51,597 bases of DNA from Campylobacterales bacterium (GCA_024280035.1 JAJRQV010000031.1:1-51597); one strand, 5' to 3'; counted from the first letter of the stretch, positions 7,572-17,397 are shown. Notes: generated by a model not told the origin, from the sequence alone. A program made the numbers and translations.

Positions 7572-8290
7572 AAAAGAAGTACCGCATGCAGTAAAATAAG
7601 TTCAGTTACCTCAATCATAAAACCATAAAGGTCTCCTGAAAAACCACCAAAACGTTTAGTAAAGAAAATTTTGAAAAACCATAAAGATAAAAGAGAGATA
7701 AATACTAAGATAAGCCCCTTTGTAAACAGTACGGCACTTAGAAAAACAATAAGAACAGAGATGAAAAGCTGGGATGAGTTAAACTCTTTTTTAGCTAAGC
7801 TACTCATTCCATTTTCTCTAATATAAGGTACAAAGTAGATGGCAAGAACAACATTAAAACGTGCATACATTAAAATAATTGGAAGTGCCCATAAGGCATT
7901 AAGATGCCAAAGAGCAGAAGCTTTTAGAAGAAGAAAAACTCCTGTAAATGTCATTCCCATTGCACCAACATGAGGGTCTTTCATCACTTCAATAGCCCTT
8001 TTCTTAGAGACAAAAAGAGCGTCAATAGCATCAGAAAGACCATCTAAGTGTAAGGCGCCTGTTAAAAGAACCCATAAGGCAAAAAGAATGATATGTAGGT
8101 GTGTTGAGACAAGGTAGGGTTCTAAAAGGTAATTGACACCATAAAGAATAGAACCTAAAATAAAACCAATTAGAGGATAAAACATAACCGCATAACCGTT
8201 AATGCCATCAAAGAACTTGTGGACTTTAAAAAAGGGAAGGGTCGTTAGCATATTCATAGATAAAGAGAATCCTGAAAATATATTTTTCAT
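7565..8290 (-). CDS. cobS: Adenosylcobinamide-GDP ribazoletransferase
   Basis: This 241-residue membrane enzyme joins adenosylcobinamide-GDP to alpha-ribazole (phosphate), the last step of B12 nucleotide-loop assembly. Typical CobS features are the N-terminal NMLTTLPFF segment, LTGALHLDGLSDAIDALF (about residues 77-94, metal-binding acidic cluster), VMKDPHVGAMGMTF, and five to six hydrophobic spans. RFGGFSGDLYGF near the C-terminus matches the conserved G-D segment. It overlaps cobU by four bases and cobC by seven. Confidence 0.92.
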   Translation of the reverse strand: MKNIFSGFSLSMNMLTTLPFFKVHKFFDGINGYAVMFYPLIGFILGSILYGVNYLLEPYLVSTHLHIILFALWVLLTGALHLDGLSDAIDALFVSKKRAIEVMKDPHVGAMGMTFTGVFLLLKASALWHLNALWALPIILMYARFNVVLAIYFVPYIRENGMSSLAKKEFNSSQLFISVLIVFLSAVLFTKGLILVFISLLSLWFFKIFFTKRFGGFSGDLYGFMIEVTELILLHAVLLLC

Positions 8291-8781
8291 TTTATTTTGG
8301 TACTTATCCCAGCAATAACATGAAAAACGGTGTTACAGTGCTGTCCTAAAAGTTGAGAGATTTTACCCGAAATATCTACATATTGACGGGCTAAGGCATT
8401 GTCTGGGATTACTCCTGCACCCACATCGTTTTGTACAAAAATAATATCAATAGGGAGGGCTAAAAGCTTCTGAATATGCTCTTTGATATCTTCATAAACA
8501 AAACCATGATAAAGCATATTATTAATCCACATAGAGATGCACTCAATTAACACAAGCCCTTTTACAGGTTCAAGAGCCTCAACGAGGTTTAGAGGTTCTT
8601 CTTTTGTTAAAAAGTTTTCTGAGCGTTGTAGTTTATGAAGTTCTATGCGCTCTTTCATCTCTTTATCAATAAACTCAGTTGTAGCCAGATAAACAGGAAG
8701 ATTTTTTGAGTGTCTAAGTGCAAAGTTTTCTGCATGCAAAGATTTCCCTGATTTTATACCACCAATGAAGAGTACCTTCAT
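8287..8781 (-). CDS. cobU: Adenosylcobinamide kinase / guanylyltransferase
   Basis: This bifunctional enzyme of about 164 residues phosphorylates adenosylcobinamide and then transfers GMP to it. The P-loop GGIKSGKSLHAE is at residues 6-17. Further CobU marks are YLATTEFIDKEMKERIELH, where the His receives GMP, and VQNDVGAGVIPDN (about 124-136). The ATG at 8781 is preferred over the upstream in-frame start at 8826. From 8781 the protein begins MKVLFIGG, and its ATG overlaps the cobT TGA (ATGA). Confidence 0.92.
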   Translation of the reverse strand: MKVLFIGGIKSGKSLHAENFALRHSKNLPVYLATTEFIDKEMKERIELHKLQRSENFLTKEEPLNLVEALEPVKGLVLIECISMWINNMLYHGFVYEDIKEHIQKLLALPIDIIFVQNDVGAGVIPDNALARQYVDISGKISQLLGQHCNTVFHVIAGISTKIK

Positions 8782-9815
8782 AAAAGAAATCCTTCTATCT
8801 TTTGCGTCAGCTCTTTTTGTGTACAACCTTGGGCAAAAGCATAAGCAAGAGAAGCACCCGCACCAACACCCTCTTTAGCCTCACCCTCATCATAAAGTTT
8901 TAAAGCAGGATGTTTTGAATCTTTAAAACTAAAATCAGCATAATACGCCTTTAGTCTAAAATCGAGTTGTTCTATTAGACCTTGTATATTAGAATTTTTG
9001 TCCTTATGTATCCATGAGGTAGTACACAGATTAATATGTCTATGGTCATGATGAATTCCCTTCCTTCCTGCAATCTTATTAGCAATAAGTAAAACAGCTA
9101 CCATCTGTGTTCCTCCTGCTAAAACGATATTAAACCGTCGTGAGGCTGAGAGGATAAAACCTGCGGTAAACATCAACATATTGTCACTCGTGTGTCCAAG
9201 TTTTTCAAACAGAGACATGTTGTTATTTAGTTTAGATAAAGATTGTTGAATACTCTCTTGTTTAATACTAAAAGGGGATGCTTTAAATGAAGAGGCAAAA
9301 AGATCTTCTGTTGTATAACCCAAGGCGCTTATCGCGGCTTGTGCTGTTGTGGTTCCTCCTGGAGTAGATTCACCAAAAATAAGATAATCTCCTAAGAGTT
9401 TGTAGGTTTTTCCAAACTCAAAACCTTTATCAAAAACAGACTTAGCATCAAAACTCTGAGTATCTGTAATACTGGGGCTAGGTCTTATGTCAAAATCTAT
9501 AAGTTTGCACTCTTGTGGTTTAAGGGTGAGTCCAAGATTAAGGATTTGTAACTGTTTAAATACTGAAAGTTCATGTACAGCTCTTGTGATTAACGCAGGC
9601 GTAGGAACGCCCTTTGGTGTTTCTGCAATTTCACCTAAGGAAAAAACCTTTCCTGTAGAGATAAACTCAGCATCAAGTGTGGGAGTTAAAGGAATCAAGC
9701 CTGGAATCCCTGCTTGTGTAAGCTCAGGAATTTCACAGGTATGCGTCACGCAAGCGGCTAATAAAAAATCAGCATTACCCTTAAGTATAAAGTCATCTTT
9801 GTTTATAGCTTGCAT
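8778..9815 (-). CDS. cobT: Nicotinate-nucleotide--dimethylbenzimidazole phosphoribosyltransferase
   Basis: This 345-residue enzyme activates the lower-ligand base of B12 by making alpha-ribazole 5'-phosphate from nicotinate mononucleotide. The segment LIFGESTPGGTTTAQAAISA at about 145-165 and VLAGGTQMVAVLLIA are characteristic. A Glu in the C-terminal EGEAKEGVGAGASLA segment is the usual catalytic-base region. An AGGA box precedes the ATG. It lies seven bases after btuB and overlaps cobU. No gene for making dimethylbenzimidazole (bluB, bza) is present in the window, so the base is made elsewhere or imported. Confidence 0.92.
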   Translation of the reverse strand: MQAINKDDFILKGNADFLLAACVTHTCEIPELTQAGIPGLIPLTPTLDAEFISTGKVFSLGEIAETPKGVPTPALITRAVHELSVFKQLQILNLGLTLKPQECKLIDFDIRPSPSITDTQSFDAKSVFDKGFEFGKTYKLLGDYLIFGESTPGGTTTAQAAISALGYTTEDLFASSFKASPFSIKQESIQQSLSKLNNNMSLFEKLGHTSDNMLMFTAGFILSASRRFNIVLAGGTQMVAVLLIANKIAGRKGIHHDHRHINLCTTSWIHKDKNSNIQGLIEQLDFRLKAYYADFSFKDSKHPALKLYDEGEAKEGVGAGASLAYAFAQGCTQKELTQKIEGFLL

Positions 9816-9822
9816 TGTTTTC

Positions 9823-11766
9823 CTAAAATTTAAGTTTTACCCCTGTTAAGAACGTTGTTCTAAAGTTTGTAGGATAAATAGCATCATCACTTACCCATAA
9901 ACCATTGGAATGGTCAAACAGATTATTTAACTTAGCAAAAACTTCATAAGTCTTTTTTGCATAAGTGATAGAAATATCCGTAGTATAATACTTTTCTTGT
10001 CTTTGGTCAAAGTTATTTTGGGTGTCATTTAAGGCAAAGGCTTCAGAACGGTAGGTTTGAACAAGGGCTAGGGTTGTATATTCATTAGCTTGGTAATTAA
10101 GTGTTGCTTTAGCACTATGTTTTGGTACACCAGGAAGGGTGTTTCCTCCAAGGTCAACACCATTTTCAACTTCTTTATCAATTTTAGCACGTACATAAGT
10201 ATAGGTTAGGGCTAAATTCCATTTTTCAGTTATATTAAGTCTGTCATAGAGTTCAACTCCGTATTTATTTGACTCATCAATATTCGTATTTTTACTTGCA
10301 GGATCAAACGAACCTCCTGGTCCTGTATAAAAATAAAATTCATTTTTTAAATCAGAATAAAATACAGAAGCTTTAAACTTATTGTTAATGGTGAAGTTGT
10401 TGTACCCTAAAGTATAGGTATCTGCTTTCATCGGTTCAAGAAAGTTTTTAAAGACGCCTCCTGTGGGAAAAACATAAACTAAAAGTCTGTCAATACTTGG
10501 GGCTTGGTAAGAACGTGCATAACTAAAAAAGATTGAGTTCTCTTTGTTGATTTTGTAGTTGTAACTTAATTCTGCACCATGCAGGGTGTAGTCTTTTGTA
10601 TTGTCCGTTGTTGTTTGGTCTTGCTTGTAAAAGACACGTTCATAACGGTATCCTGCTTTGAGTGTGTGTTGTTCAAATTTGTATTGTGCTAGCATATATC
10701 CAGCATAATTATTTTTATCAATATCTCCACCATATCCATCTCTATTTCCACGAAAACCTTCAAAACCGGTAATTAAATGAAAATTATCTGTACCATAATT
10801 GATGGATGTTGAAAAATTGTCATAATTATAATTTGAGGTAGAAGGGAAACTTCCTAAAAACTCTGATTTCTTTTTTTCGTTAGAATAATCCGCTTGTATG
10901 TTTAAAGTATTTGTAATATCATAAGTTAAACCGGTACTAAAAGTAGTGGTTTTATACTTCTGATGGGTATAACCAAAGTTTGTTGCTCCAGGCTGAGAAG
11001 GATCAGCTCTGTACTCATCTAGGGTTAAATAACTTCCATAAAAAGAGTCAATATTTGTTTTTGCCACACCAAATCGAACTTCTAAATCATCACGAGGAGT
11101 AAGGGCAAGATTAAAGGCAACATTTCCCATCTTCTGTTCATCTGTTTTATTATTATTATCAATTCTACGTGTACCGTCTGTTTTAATAAAATCAGCTGCT
11201 AAAGATAATGATAATAGATCACTTGAATGTCCTAAGTATAGGTTAATATTAGAGCTACTTTGACTTCCTAAAGCCAGTGAAATTTCTTTATTATTACTGT
11301 TTTTAGTGATAATATTAATGACACCAGCATTTGCTCCATCCCCATTTTGTACAATACCACTGCCTTTTAAAATCTCTAATCTCTCAATACTACTAGGGGG
11401 AATAGAAGCAAGAAGTTGAGGCACATTGTCAATATTATTGAGTTTGCGTCCATTTAGTCGTATTACAATATTTTCATTTCCATTTTCAATTCCATATCCA
11501 CGCATATCTAAAAGTGGAGTAAAAGGGTTTCCAAATGATGGCATAGTAGTTAATGAAGTGTTTTTTTGGATAAACTCAGACAGTGTTTGAACATGAGCAT
11601 TATTAATATCTTCGCTTGTGTAAATCTCTACTGCATCAGGTGAATTTAACTCATTATTTTGCAAGGGAGTGGATTCTATTGTTAAGGGTTCAAGCTCAAT
11701 AACTTGAGCATTTAAGTTACTTAAAAGTAGTGTACTTAAAAGTGAAAGTGTGACTGTTTTTTTCAT
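9823..11766 (-). CDS. btuB: TonB-dependent outer-membrane receptor, BtuB-like
   Basis: This 647-residue receptor has a signal peptide (MKKTVTLSLLSTLLLSNLNA). A plug domain follows (about residues 35-155: SEFIQKN, LDMRGYGIENGNENIVIRLN, ERLEILKGSGIVQNGDGANAGVINII). The rest is a 22-strand barrel ending FLTGVKLKF with the terminal Phe. A TonB box is probably within the first residues after cleavage (VIELEPLTIES). A good AAAGGA box precedes the ATG, 17 bases after orf117. Position at the head of the cob/btu genes makes cobalamin or cobinamide the likely substrate. This is inference, since TonB receptors for iron chelates look alike. Confidence 0.87.
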   Translation of the reverse strand: MKKTVTLSLLSTLLLSNLNAQVIELEPLTIESTPLQNNELNSPDAVEIYTSEDINNAHVQTLSEFIQKNTSLTTMPSFGNPFTPLLDMRGYGIENGNENIVIRLNGRKLNNIDNVPQLLASIPPSSIERLEILKGSGIVQNGDGANAGVINIITKNSNNKEISLALGSQSSSNINLYLGHSSDLLSLSLAADFIKTDGTRRIDNNNKTDEQKMGNVAFNLALTPRDDLEVRFGVAKTNIDSFYGSYLTLDEYRADPSQPGATNFGYTHQKYKTTTFSTGLTYDITNTLNIQADYSNEKKKSEFLGSFPSTSNYNYDNFSTSINYGTDNFHLITGFEGFRGNRDGYGGDIDKNNYAGYMLAQYKFEQHTLKAGYRYERVFYKQDQTTTDNTKDYTLHGAELSYNYKINKENSIFFSYARSYQAPSIDRLLVYVFPTGGVFKNFLEPMKADTYTLGYNNFTINNKFKASVFYSDLKNEFYFYTGPGGSFDPASKNTNIDESNKYGVELYDRLNITEKWNLALTYTYVRAKIDKEVENGVDLGGNTLPGVPKHSAKATLNYQANEYTTLALVQTYRSEAFALNDTQNNFDQRQEKYYTTDISITYAKKTYEVFAKLNNLFDHSNGLWVSDDAIYPTNFRTTFLTGVKLKF

Positions 11767-11783
11767 TTTGTTTTTCCTTTGAA

Positions 11784-12137
11784 TTATGTTTTAGTATGAG
11801 GTGTAAAGCTTAAGGGTGGGGCTATGCCCGAATGGGTTTTATGGTAGATAAAAAAAGTGAGAGGATGAAATTTAAAATATTGTTTGAGGGTATACAGACG
11901 TTGTTTAAAGTAGCAGTTGCAGTGAGATAAACTGCTTGTTTCATTAAGAGAGCTCTCTTGTATAAGGATATCGAGTTCTTCACGTGGGTCTTGTTCTTCA
12001 TCATTGTCTTCAAAAGAGATATTACGAGAAGAGTGGGTTAAGGAGGTGCACAGTGAATGTAATACACTATCAGATGAGTAAGCACAAATTGCTGACAATG
12101 AAAAGTAGTTCTTAGCAAAACCCTTTGGTACACTCAT
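11784..12137 (-). CDS. Small His/Cys-rich protein leading the B12 operon
   Basis: I do not recognise this 117-residue protein. It begins MSVPKGFAKNYFSLSAICAY, has no clear signal peptide and carries an acidic patch (FEDNDEEQDPREELD). Its Cys and His residues are concentrated in LHSLCTSLTHSS and SHCNCYFKQ, with more His in the C-terminal third (KFHPLTFFIYHKTHSG). The gene looks real: GGGGGAAATTAA precedes the ATG, and a TTGACA/TATACT promoter sits directly upstream. It is the first gene of the cobalamin operon, 17 bases before btuB. A role in metal or corrinoid handling is possible but only contextual. Confidence 0.6.
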   Translation of the reverse strand: MSVPKGFAKNYFSLSAICAYSSDSVLHSLCTSLTHSSRNISFEDNDEEQDPREELDILIQESSLNETSSLSHCNCYFKQRLYTLKQYFKFHPLTFFIYHKTHSGIAPPLSFTPHTKT

Positions 12138-12162
12138 TTAATTTCCCCCAATTAATAAGCGA

Positions 12163-12192
12163 AGTATAGTCAAATGCCAGTAAGATTGTCAA
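12163..12192 (-). promoter_or_regulatory. Sigma70-type promoter of the B12 operon
   Basis: On the minus strand TTGACA (12192-12187) and TATACT (12168-12163) are 18 bases apart. Initiation would give a leader of only about 20 bases before the orf117 ATG at 12137. No B12-box-like sequence is seen, and there is no room for a cobalamin riboswitch in such a leader. Confidence 0.7.
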
Positions 12193-12264
12193 ATAGAGCC
12201 TTCCATTATCCATCAAGACACTTTTGTCTGTTATCATTGTGTTAAGATAATATAAGGTATACAA

Positions 12265-12621
12265 ATGATATTTGGTGATTTATTCTCATTTTCAAGAGTG
12301 AAGTGGCAAGAAGAGATTGTCCCTTTTCCGACTGAACTTAAAAATATACAGTTAATAAAAATTTTACATATGCAAAGTAATAAATGTGTAGTCTTCTCTA
12401 AACAAGATGTAGAAAAATTTTTAGCTTTTATGAAAACAGGGTATTGCAATAAAATAATGAAAGGCATGACCCGTTACCAAATTAAGATAGAACATTAAGA
12501 TGGAAATTCTGATTATTATATTGATGGTGAGTCCGTTCGTCCAAAAAAATCTGATCTTGTCCAAGCTGCATTTACACCTAAAAATAGAGGATTTGAGGTC
12601 TTTTTACACTCTTTCTTTTAG
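12265..12621 (+). pseudogene. Small hypothetical gene interrupted by TAA
   Basis: An ORF starting with ATG at 12265 runs 77 codons to TAA at 12496-12498, then stays open in the same frame for 40 more codons to TAG at 12619. The first part reads like a compact globular protein (MIFGDLFSFSRVKWQEEIVPF, VFSKQDVEKFLAFMKTG). The second part continues with DGNSDYYIDGES and AAFTPKNRGFEVFLH. Continuity of frame and composition suggests one 118-residue protein split by a nonsense codon. The function is not recognised. Its end overlaps the convergent Cys-rich gene by four bases. Confidence 0.5.
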
Positions 12622-13055
12622 TCTTCTTCGCTACTATCACACGCTTTCATAATCTCTTTCCAATTAGTAGAAAAATGTTTTTTTATATAATCCTCTTTAT
12701 GAGGAATTTGACATCTGGAACAGTCTTGATGAACACTGTTTTCATGCTCAAAAATAGCACCATCTTTAGAGGTTATGGAACAGTTTGAGTGAATAAGTTT
12801 TTTATCTATGGCTTTGGGATGGGAAGTAAAGCGGAAGTTAGGGCAGGCACAGAGATAACAGTTTAACACTGTCATCTCATGGCATTTTGTATTCGTTTTA
12901 TAGAGTTCACAAAAATTAGGTTCGTTAAGAACCATATTTTCAAAACGAAAATACTTAATGATTTCTGCTTGGTTTAGCCCTTGTTTAAGAAGTCTTTGGC
13001 TGAGTTGGTGATGCTTATCACCAAAGTCTTTAAACCAAGAAGCATAAGTTTGCAA
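12618..13055 (-). CDS. Cys-rich protein, possible PF04071-like metal-binding domain
   Basis: This protein of about 145 residues contains eight or more Cys arranged as CELYKTNTKC, NCYLCACPNFRF, SNCSI and DCSRCQIPH. The CxxCxCP core recalls the cysteine-rich small domain (PF04071), which in some archaea and bacteria occurs near cobalamin genes. That link is tentative. There is no signal peptide, so a cytoplasmic zinc or iron-sulfur site is likely. The start appears to be TTG at 13055, directly after the TAG of the upstream gene and in the same frame. No ATG or good ribosome binding site is available nearby. Confidence 0.55.
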   Translation of the reverse strand: MQTYASWFKDFGDKHHQLSQRLLKQGLNQAEIIKYFRFENMVLNEPNFCELYKTNTKCHEMTVLNCYLCACPNFRFTSHPKAIDKKLIHSNCSITSKDGAIFEHENSVHQDCSRCQIPHKEDYIKKHFSTNWKEIMKACDSSEED

Positions 13056-13763
13056 CTATTTTTTTATCCAAGCAGTCCAGTTAACACTTTCACCCCTAGT
13101 ATCATAAACAGCAGGTGTTCCACGTACTCCAAATTGATTAGCAAGGGCTTGGTTCTCTTCAATTTTTTTAGAAAATAGTTCATGAATTTGTTGTGTCATT
13201 GTTAGACGTGTAAAACTTTTATCTCCATTTGCCATATCTAAGATTGCTTTTGCTTTGGCAGCCTCATCTTTTTGTTTCATAACATAATAAGACATTTGGG
13301 TTGCATTTCTATGGTTTGATAAAGGCATGAAAAATACATATAATTTCACATCCTTGCTAAGCCCTGGCCATAGTTTTTCAAATTTAACACAATAAGGACA
13401 CTCAGGATCAGTAAAAACTATGTACTCATTTTTACCTGTTCCATAAGTTAGGTCAGCACTATCGCGAATTGCTTTCATATTAAGAGGACGTTTAATACTT
13501 TTTCCTGTATATGCATTCATGGCATCACCAAATAGAAGTACTTTTTTATCCTTAGTTAAAAAAGCAGAAGTGTGTTGAACTCCACGTGGTGCTGTAATTT
13601 CAATCTGTAGTTCATAAATAGTCCCGTGGTCATAAGCCTTAGTAACTTTAATATGTTCTGCTGAAAGTGCAGGGATTTTTTTAAATTGTTTGGGATCTAT
13701 ATCGCCAGCTAAAAGAGCAAGTGTTATGAATAGAAGTGAGAAAATTGATTTCATAGTTTTCAT
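13056..13763 (-). CDS. Periplasmic disulfide isomerase/oxidoreductase, DsbC/DsbG-like
   Basis: This 235-residue protein has a signal peptide (MKSIFSLLFITLALLAG) and a short N-terminal dimerisation-like region. A thioredoxin fold follows, with the active site FTDPECPYCVKFEKLWP (CPYC at about residues 127-130) and the cis-Pro loop VRGTPAVYD near 220. DsbC/DsbG proteins reshuffle or reduce disulfides of periplasmic proteins. The first ATG (13763) and one three codons later (13754) are both possible. A TATAAT on the minus strand at 13781-13776 would give a very short leader. It probably shares a transcript with the Cys-rich gene that follows. Confidence 0.83.
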   Translation of the reverse strand: MKTMKSIFSLLFITLALLAGDIDPKQFKKIPALSAEHIKVTKAYDHGTIYELQIEITAPRGVQHTSAFLTKDKKVLLFGDAMNAYTGKSIKRPLNMKAIRDSADLTYGTGKNEYIVFTDPECPYCVKFEKLWPGLSKDVKLYVFFMPLSNHRNATQMSYYVMKQKDEAAKAKAILDMANGDKSFTRLTMTQQIHELFSKKIEENQALANQFGVRGTPAVYDTRGESVNWTAWIKK

Positions 13764-13821
13764 TAAATTTTATATATTATACAGACTAATTTGATGAATC
13801 AGCTTAATCTGTAGGGACTGT

Positions 13822-16800
13822 TTAAACATTATAATAACTTGCATTGGGATGGTACACTACTAATGCTGAGGTAGATTGTTCAGGATGAATTTGAAAAGTC
13901 TCACTCAACTCAATCCCAAAATCTTCAGGTTTAAGTAAATCAAACAGAGGTCTGTTCAGTTCTAAGTCAGGGCAAGCCGCGTAACCAAAAGAGTAACGTG
14001 CTCCTTGATACTTATTCATTCTAACATCAGAAAGTACAGGTTTTTCATTGTCTGAAATAGTTAAATCCATTCGTATCTGCTTATGTACAATTTCAGCAAG
14101 GGCTTCGGCAAGTTCAACACCTAAGCCATGAACCATATAATACTCAGTATATTCACCCTTATCATACAAGGTTCTTTCATAATCACTAATTTTAGAACCT
14201 GCAGATACACAGGTCATTGCTAATACATCATGTCTATCTGAGTGAAAAAAATCAGACAGTGCACGGTGAGGTTTTTTACTTTGACGTGGAAAATCAAACT
14301 TATGTTCAGCCCTTCCAATAACATCTATTAAAGGCTCTTTATTCACTTCAGATTCAGAATTATACCCTTCGCTTTCATCAAAAACTAAGAGTGTATTATC
14401 ATCTGAACGAACAGGAAAATAACCATAAATAGCAGTAGGTTCAAAAAGTTTTTCATCAATAAATAGCTTTTTAATACGCTCATAAGCCGGCCACACCTTC
14501 TCTTCAAGTTGTTTTTCATAAGCTTCTTTGCTTAAACCCTTAGAGTTATATCCCCATCTCTGTTTAAACAGCATTTTATGGTTAATCCACTCAAAAGCAA
14601 GTTCAATCGGAAAGTCTTTGCCTACTTCCATAACTCTTCGACCCCAAAAAGGAGGGGTAGGAATACGAACCTCCCTGTTTGGCATTTTTAGCTCTTTAAA
14701 AGGAGGAATAATAATCTCTTTCTTCTCTTTTTTCTCTTTTTCTTCACCTGCTTTTCCATGTAAGTTAGTATCTAACTCTCCTCCTGCTTCAATACGGCTC
14801 ATAGCAGTTACACCATCAAAGGCATCCTTACAGTAAAAGATAGGTCCATCATAAAAAGGTCGACAAAAATCATCAATAAAAGTACGTGTAAGTGCGGCAC
14901 CTCCAAGAAGAACAGGCAGAGTTATTCCTGCTTTTTGCATAGTTTCTAAGTTGTCTTTCATGACTTGTGTTGATTTTACTAAAAGCCCTGACATTCCAAT
15001 TGCGGTCACATCAGACTTTTTTAACTCTTCAAGATAGGTTTCAAGCTCAACTTTAATACCAAGATTAATGACATTAAAACCATTGTTTGTTAGAATAATA
15101 TCAACAAGGTTCTTACCTACATCATGCACATCTCCTTTTACTGTTCCTAGTGCAAGTGTTGTTACTGTGGTTTTTTCTGTTTTAGGAAGGTATGGATTAA
15201 GAAAATCAACAGTTTTTTTCATAGTTTCAGCCGATTGAAGTACAAAAGGTAGTTGCATCTGACCCGAACCAAAAAGTTCACCAACAACCTTCATTGCATC
15301 AATTAAAATCTCATTAACGATTTTTTCAGGTCGAATCTTATGACGTGCCTCTTCAACAAGAGGAATCATTCTATCTTTGTCTCCATCCATAAGCAGTTGT
15401 TTGATTTTTTCTTCATCAGACATAGCGTTATAGGCTTCATCAACAGCCTCATTATCAACCGCTTCTTTAGTTGAAAAGTATTCTATGAAATCAAACAGAG
15501 CTTGACCCTTCTCTTTTTTATCAAAGATAAGGTTATTACAAATCTCCAGATCTTCATCACTAAATTTATTAAGAGGAATAATATGTTTCACATTAATAAT
15601 AACCGAGGTTAAGCCTGCTTTAATACAGTGGTCTAAAAAGACAGAGTTAAGATAAGGACGTGCATCTTTATCTAAACCAAAAGAGATATTAGACAGACCA
15701 AGTGTTGTGCCTACTTCGGGATGACGAGTACGCAGCTCTCTAATGGCATCAATGGTTTGAACACCTGCATCACGGTACTCTTCATCTCCTGAACCAAGGG
15801 TAAAGGTAAGTACATCAAAAACTAAGTCTTCAGGGTTAATACCATGAACCTGCGTTGCCCGTTCATAAATACGTTCGGCGACTTCCATTTTAGTTTTTAA
15901 GGTCTTTGCCATGCCGACTTCATCAATGGTAAGACACACAAGAGCCGCCCCGTATTTTTTGGCTAAGGCACAAACAACATCAAACTTTTCAATTCCATCT
16001 TCAAGATTTACTGAGTTAATAATAGGTTTTCCACCTATCATTTTAAGAGCCTCTTCAAGAGCAGCAGTTTGTGTTGAATCTGGCATCAAGGGAAGCGGGA
16101 TTTTTTGGGCATATAGTGCCATAACCTTATTCATATCTAAGGTTTCATCACGTCCTGCAAACCCAACAGAAACATCTAAAACATGAGCTCCTGCACGAAC
16201 TTGTTGTTGACCAACAGAAAGGGTGCCTTCATAATTCTCAGCTAAAAGAAGTTCCCTAAAGGCTTTTGAACCGGTTGCATTTGAACGCTCTCCAATAAGA
16301 AGTGGAGCAGGGTCTTGCATTAGGGGTACGGTATTAAAAAGTGAAGCTAAAGAGGTGGGTTGTGAGCCACAAGCGGGTTTAGGTTGACGTGAGTGTACCT
16401 TACCTGACATTTTTTTAATATGCTCAGGGGTTGTTCCACAACACCCCCCTAAAAAGGAGACGCCATCATAGTCTAAAAAACTATTTTGTTGTTCAGCAAA
16501 CTCATCAGGACCCATTGGGTAAAATGAAACGCCTCCTCTATTTTGAGGCAGACCTGCATTAGCATGAACAGAGATAGGTTTAGCCCAAACCTCTGCAAGG
16601 GTTTTTATGTGTTTACCGTACTGCTCAGGTCCTGTTCCACAGTTAAAACCAAGACTTAAAATATCAAAAGGTTCTAAGATAGCCGCAATAGTCTGCGCAT
16701 CTGTTCCAATAAGCATTGTTCCTGCAAGTTCAATAGTTGCAGAGACCATGATAGGCAGTTCTGTTTTACGCTCTTTATTGGCAGCTTCACAGGCATGTAG

Positions 16801-17319
16801 AGCAGCTTTAATTTGAAGTGGATCTTGACAGGTTTCAAGCAAGAAGATGTCTGTTCCACCATCTATAAGTGCTAGAGCACACTCGGTATAACCCTTAAGC
16901 ATGTCATCATAATGCATATGCCCTAAGGAAGGGAGTTTGGTACCGGGTCCAATAGAGCCTAAGACAAAACGTGGAAAATCAGGTGTTGAAAACTTATCAC
17001 AAGATCTTTTTACAACTTCAGCTCCTGCCTTAGCTAATTCATAGGCTCTATTTCCAATTTGGTACTCATCTAAAACCCAATCAAAAGCACCAAAGGTATT
17101 GGTAGTAATTAGATCAGCCCCAGCCTCAAGGTAAGCTTCAAAAATCTCTTCTAAGAGTTCAGGTGCTGTGACATTAAGAAGTTCATTACAACCCTCAATT
17201 CCTTCCCATTGTGCATCTGTGATTTGATCACTTCTGTCTTGTAATTACGTACCCATAGCCCCATCGATAATGAGGGGACGTTTTTTAATTGTGTCTAAAA
17301 TATATTGTTTAGTTGACAT
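13822..17319 (-). pseudogene. metH: Cobalamin-dependent methionine synthase with nonsense codon 25
   Basis: The frame spans 1165 codons, normal for MetH, which methylates homocysteine with methyl-tetrahydrofolate through B12. It starts MSTKQYILDTIKKRPLIIDG at 17319, then hits TAA at 17247-17245 within GAMGT-stop-LQDRS. All domains follow intact. The homocysteine domain has zinc ligands in GFNCGTG and GGCCGTTPEH. The pterin domain begins near ERSNATGSKAF. The B12 domain has KGDVHDVGKN with the axial His. The C-terminal AdoMet activation domain has RYSFGYAACPD. An internal ATG (16917) would lose 134 residues of the homocysteine barrel. Many relatives have Gln or Met at the stop position, so a single-base change or sequence error is likely. 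Confidence 0.93.
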
Positions 17320-17397
17320 ATAAATCTTTTATTTTTAATAGTTTTGTTATTTTATCTAAATAGAGCATAAAAAAAGATGAGTGTCTTTTTTTAAATA

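Noticed and set aside
12138-12264. Cobalamin riboswitch upstream of the B12 operon
   Set aside because: No B12-box-like motif was found on the minus strand, and the predicted promoter leaves a leader of only about 20 bases.
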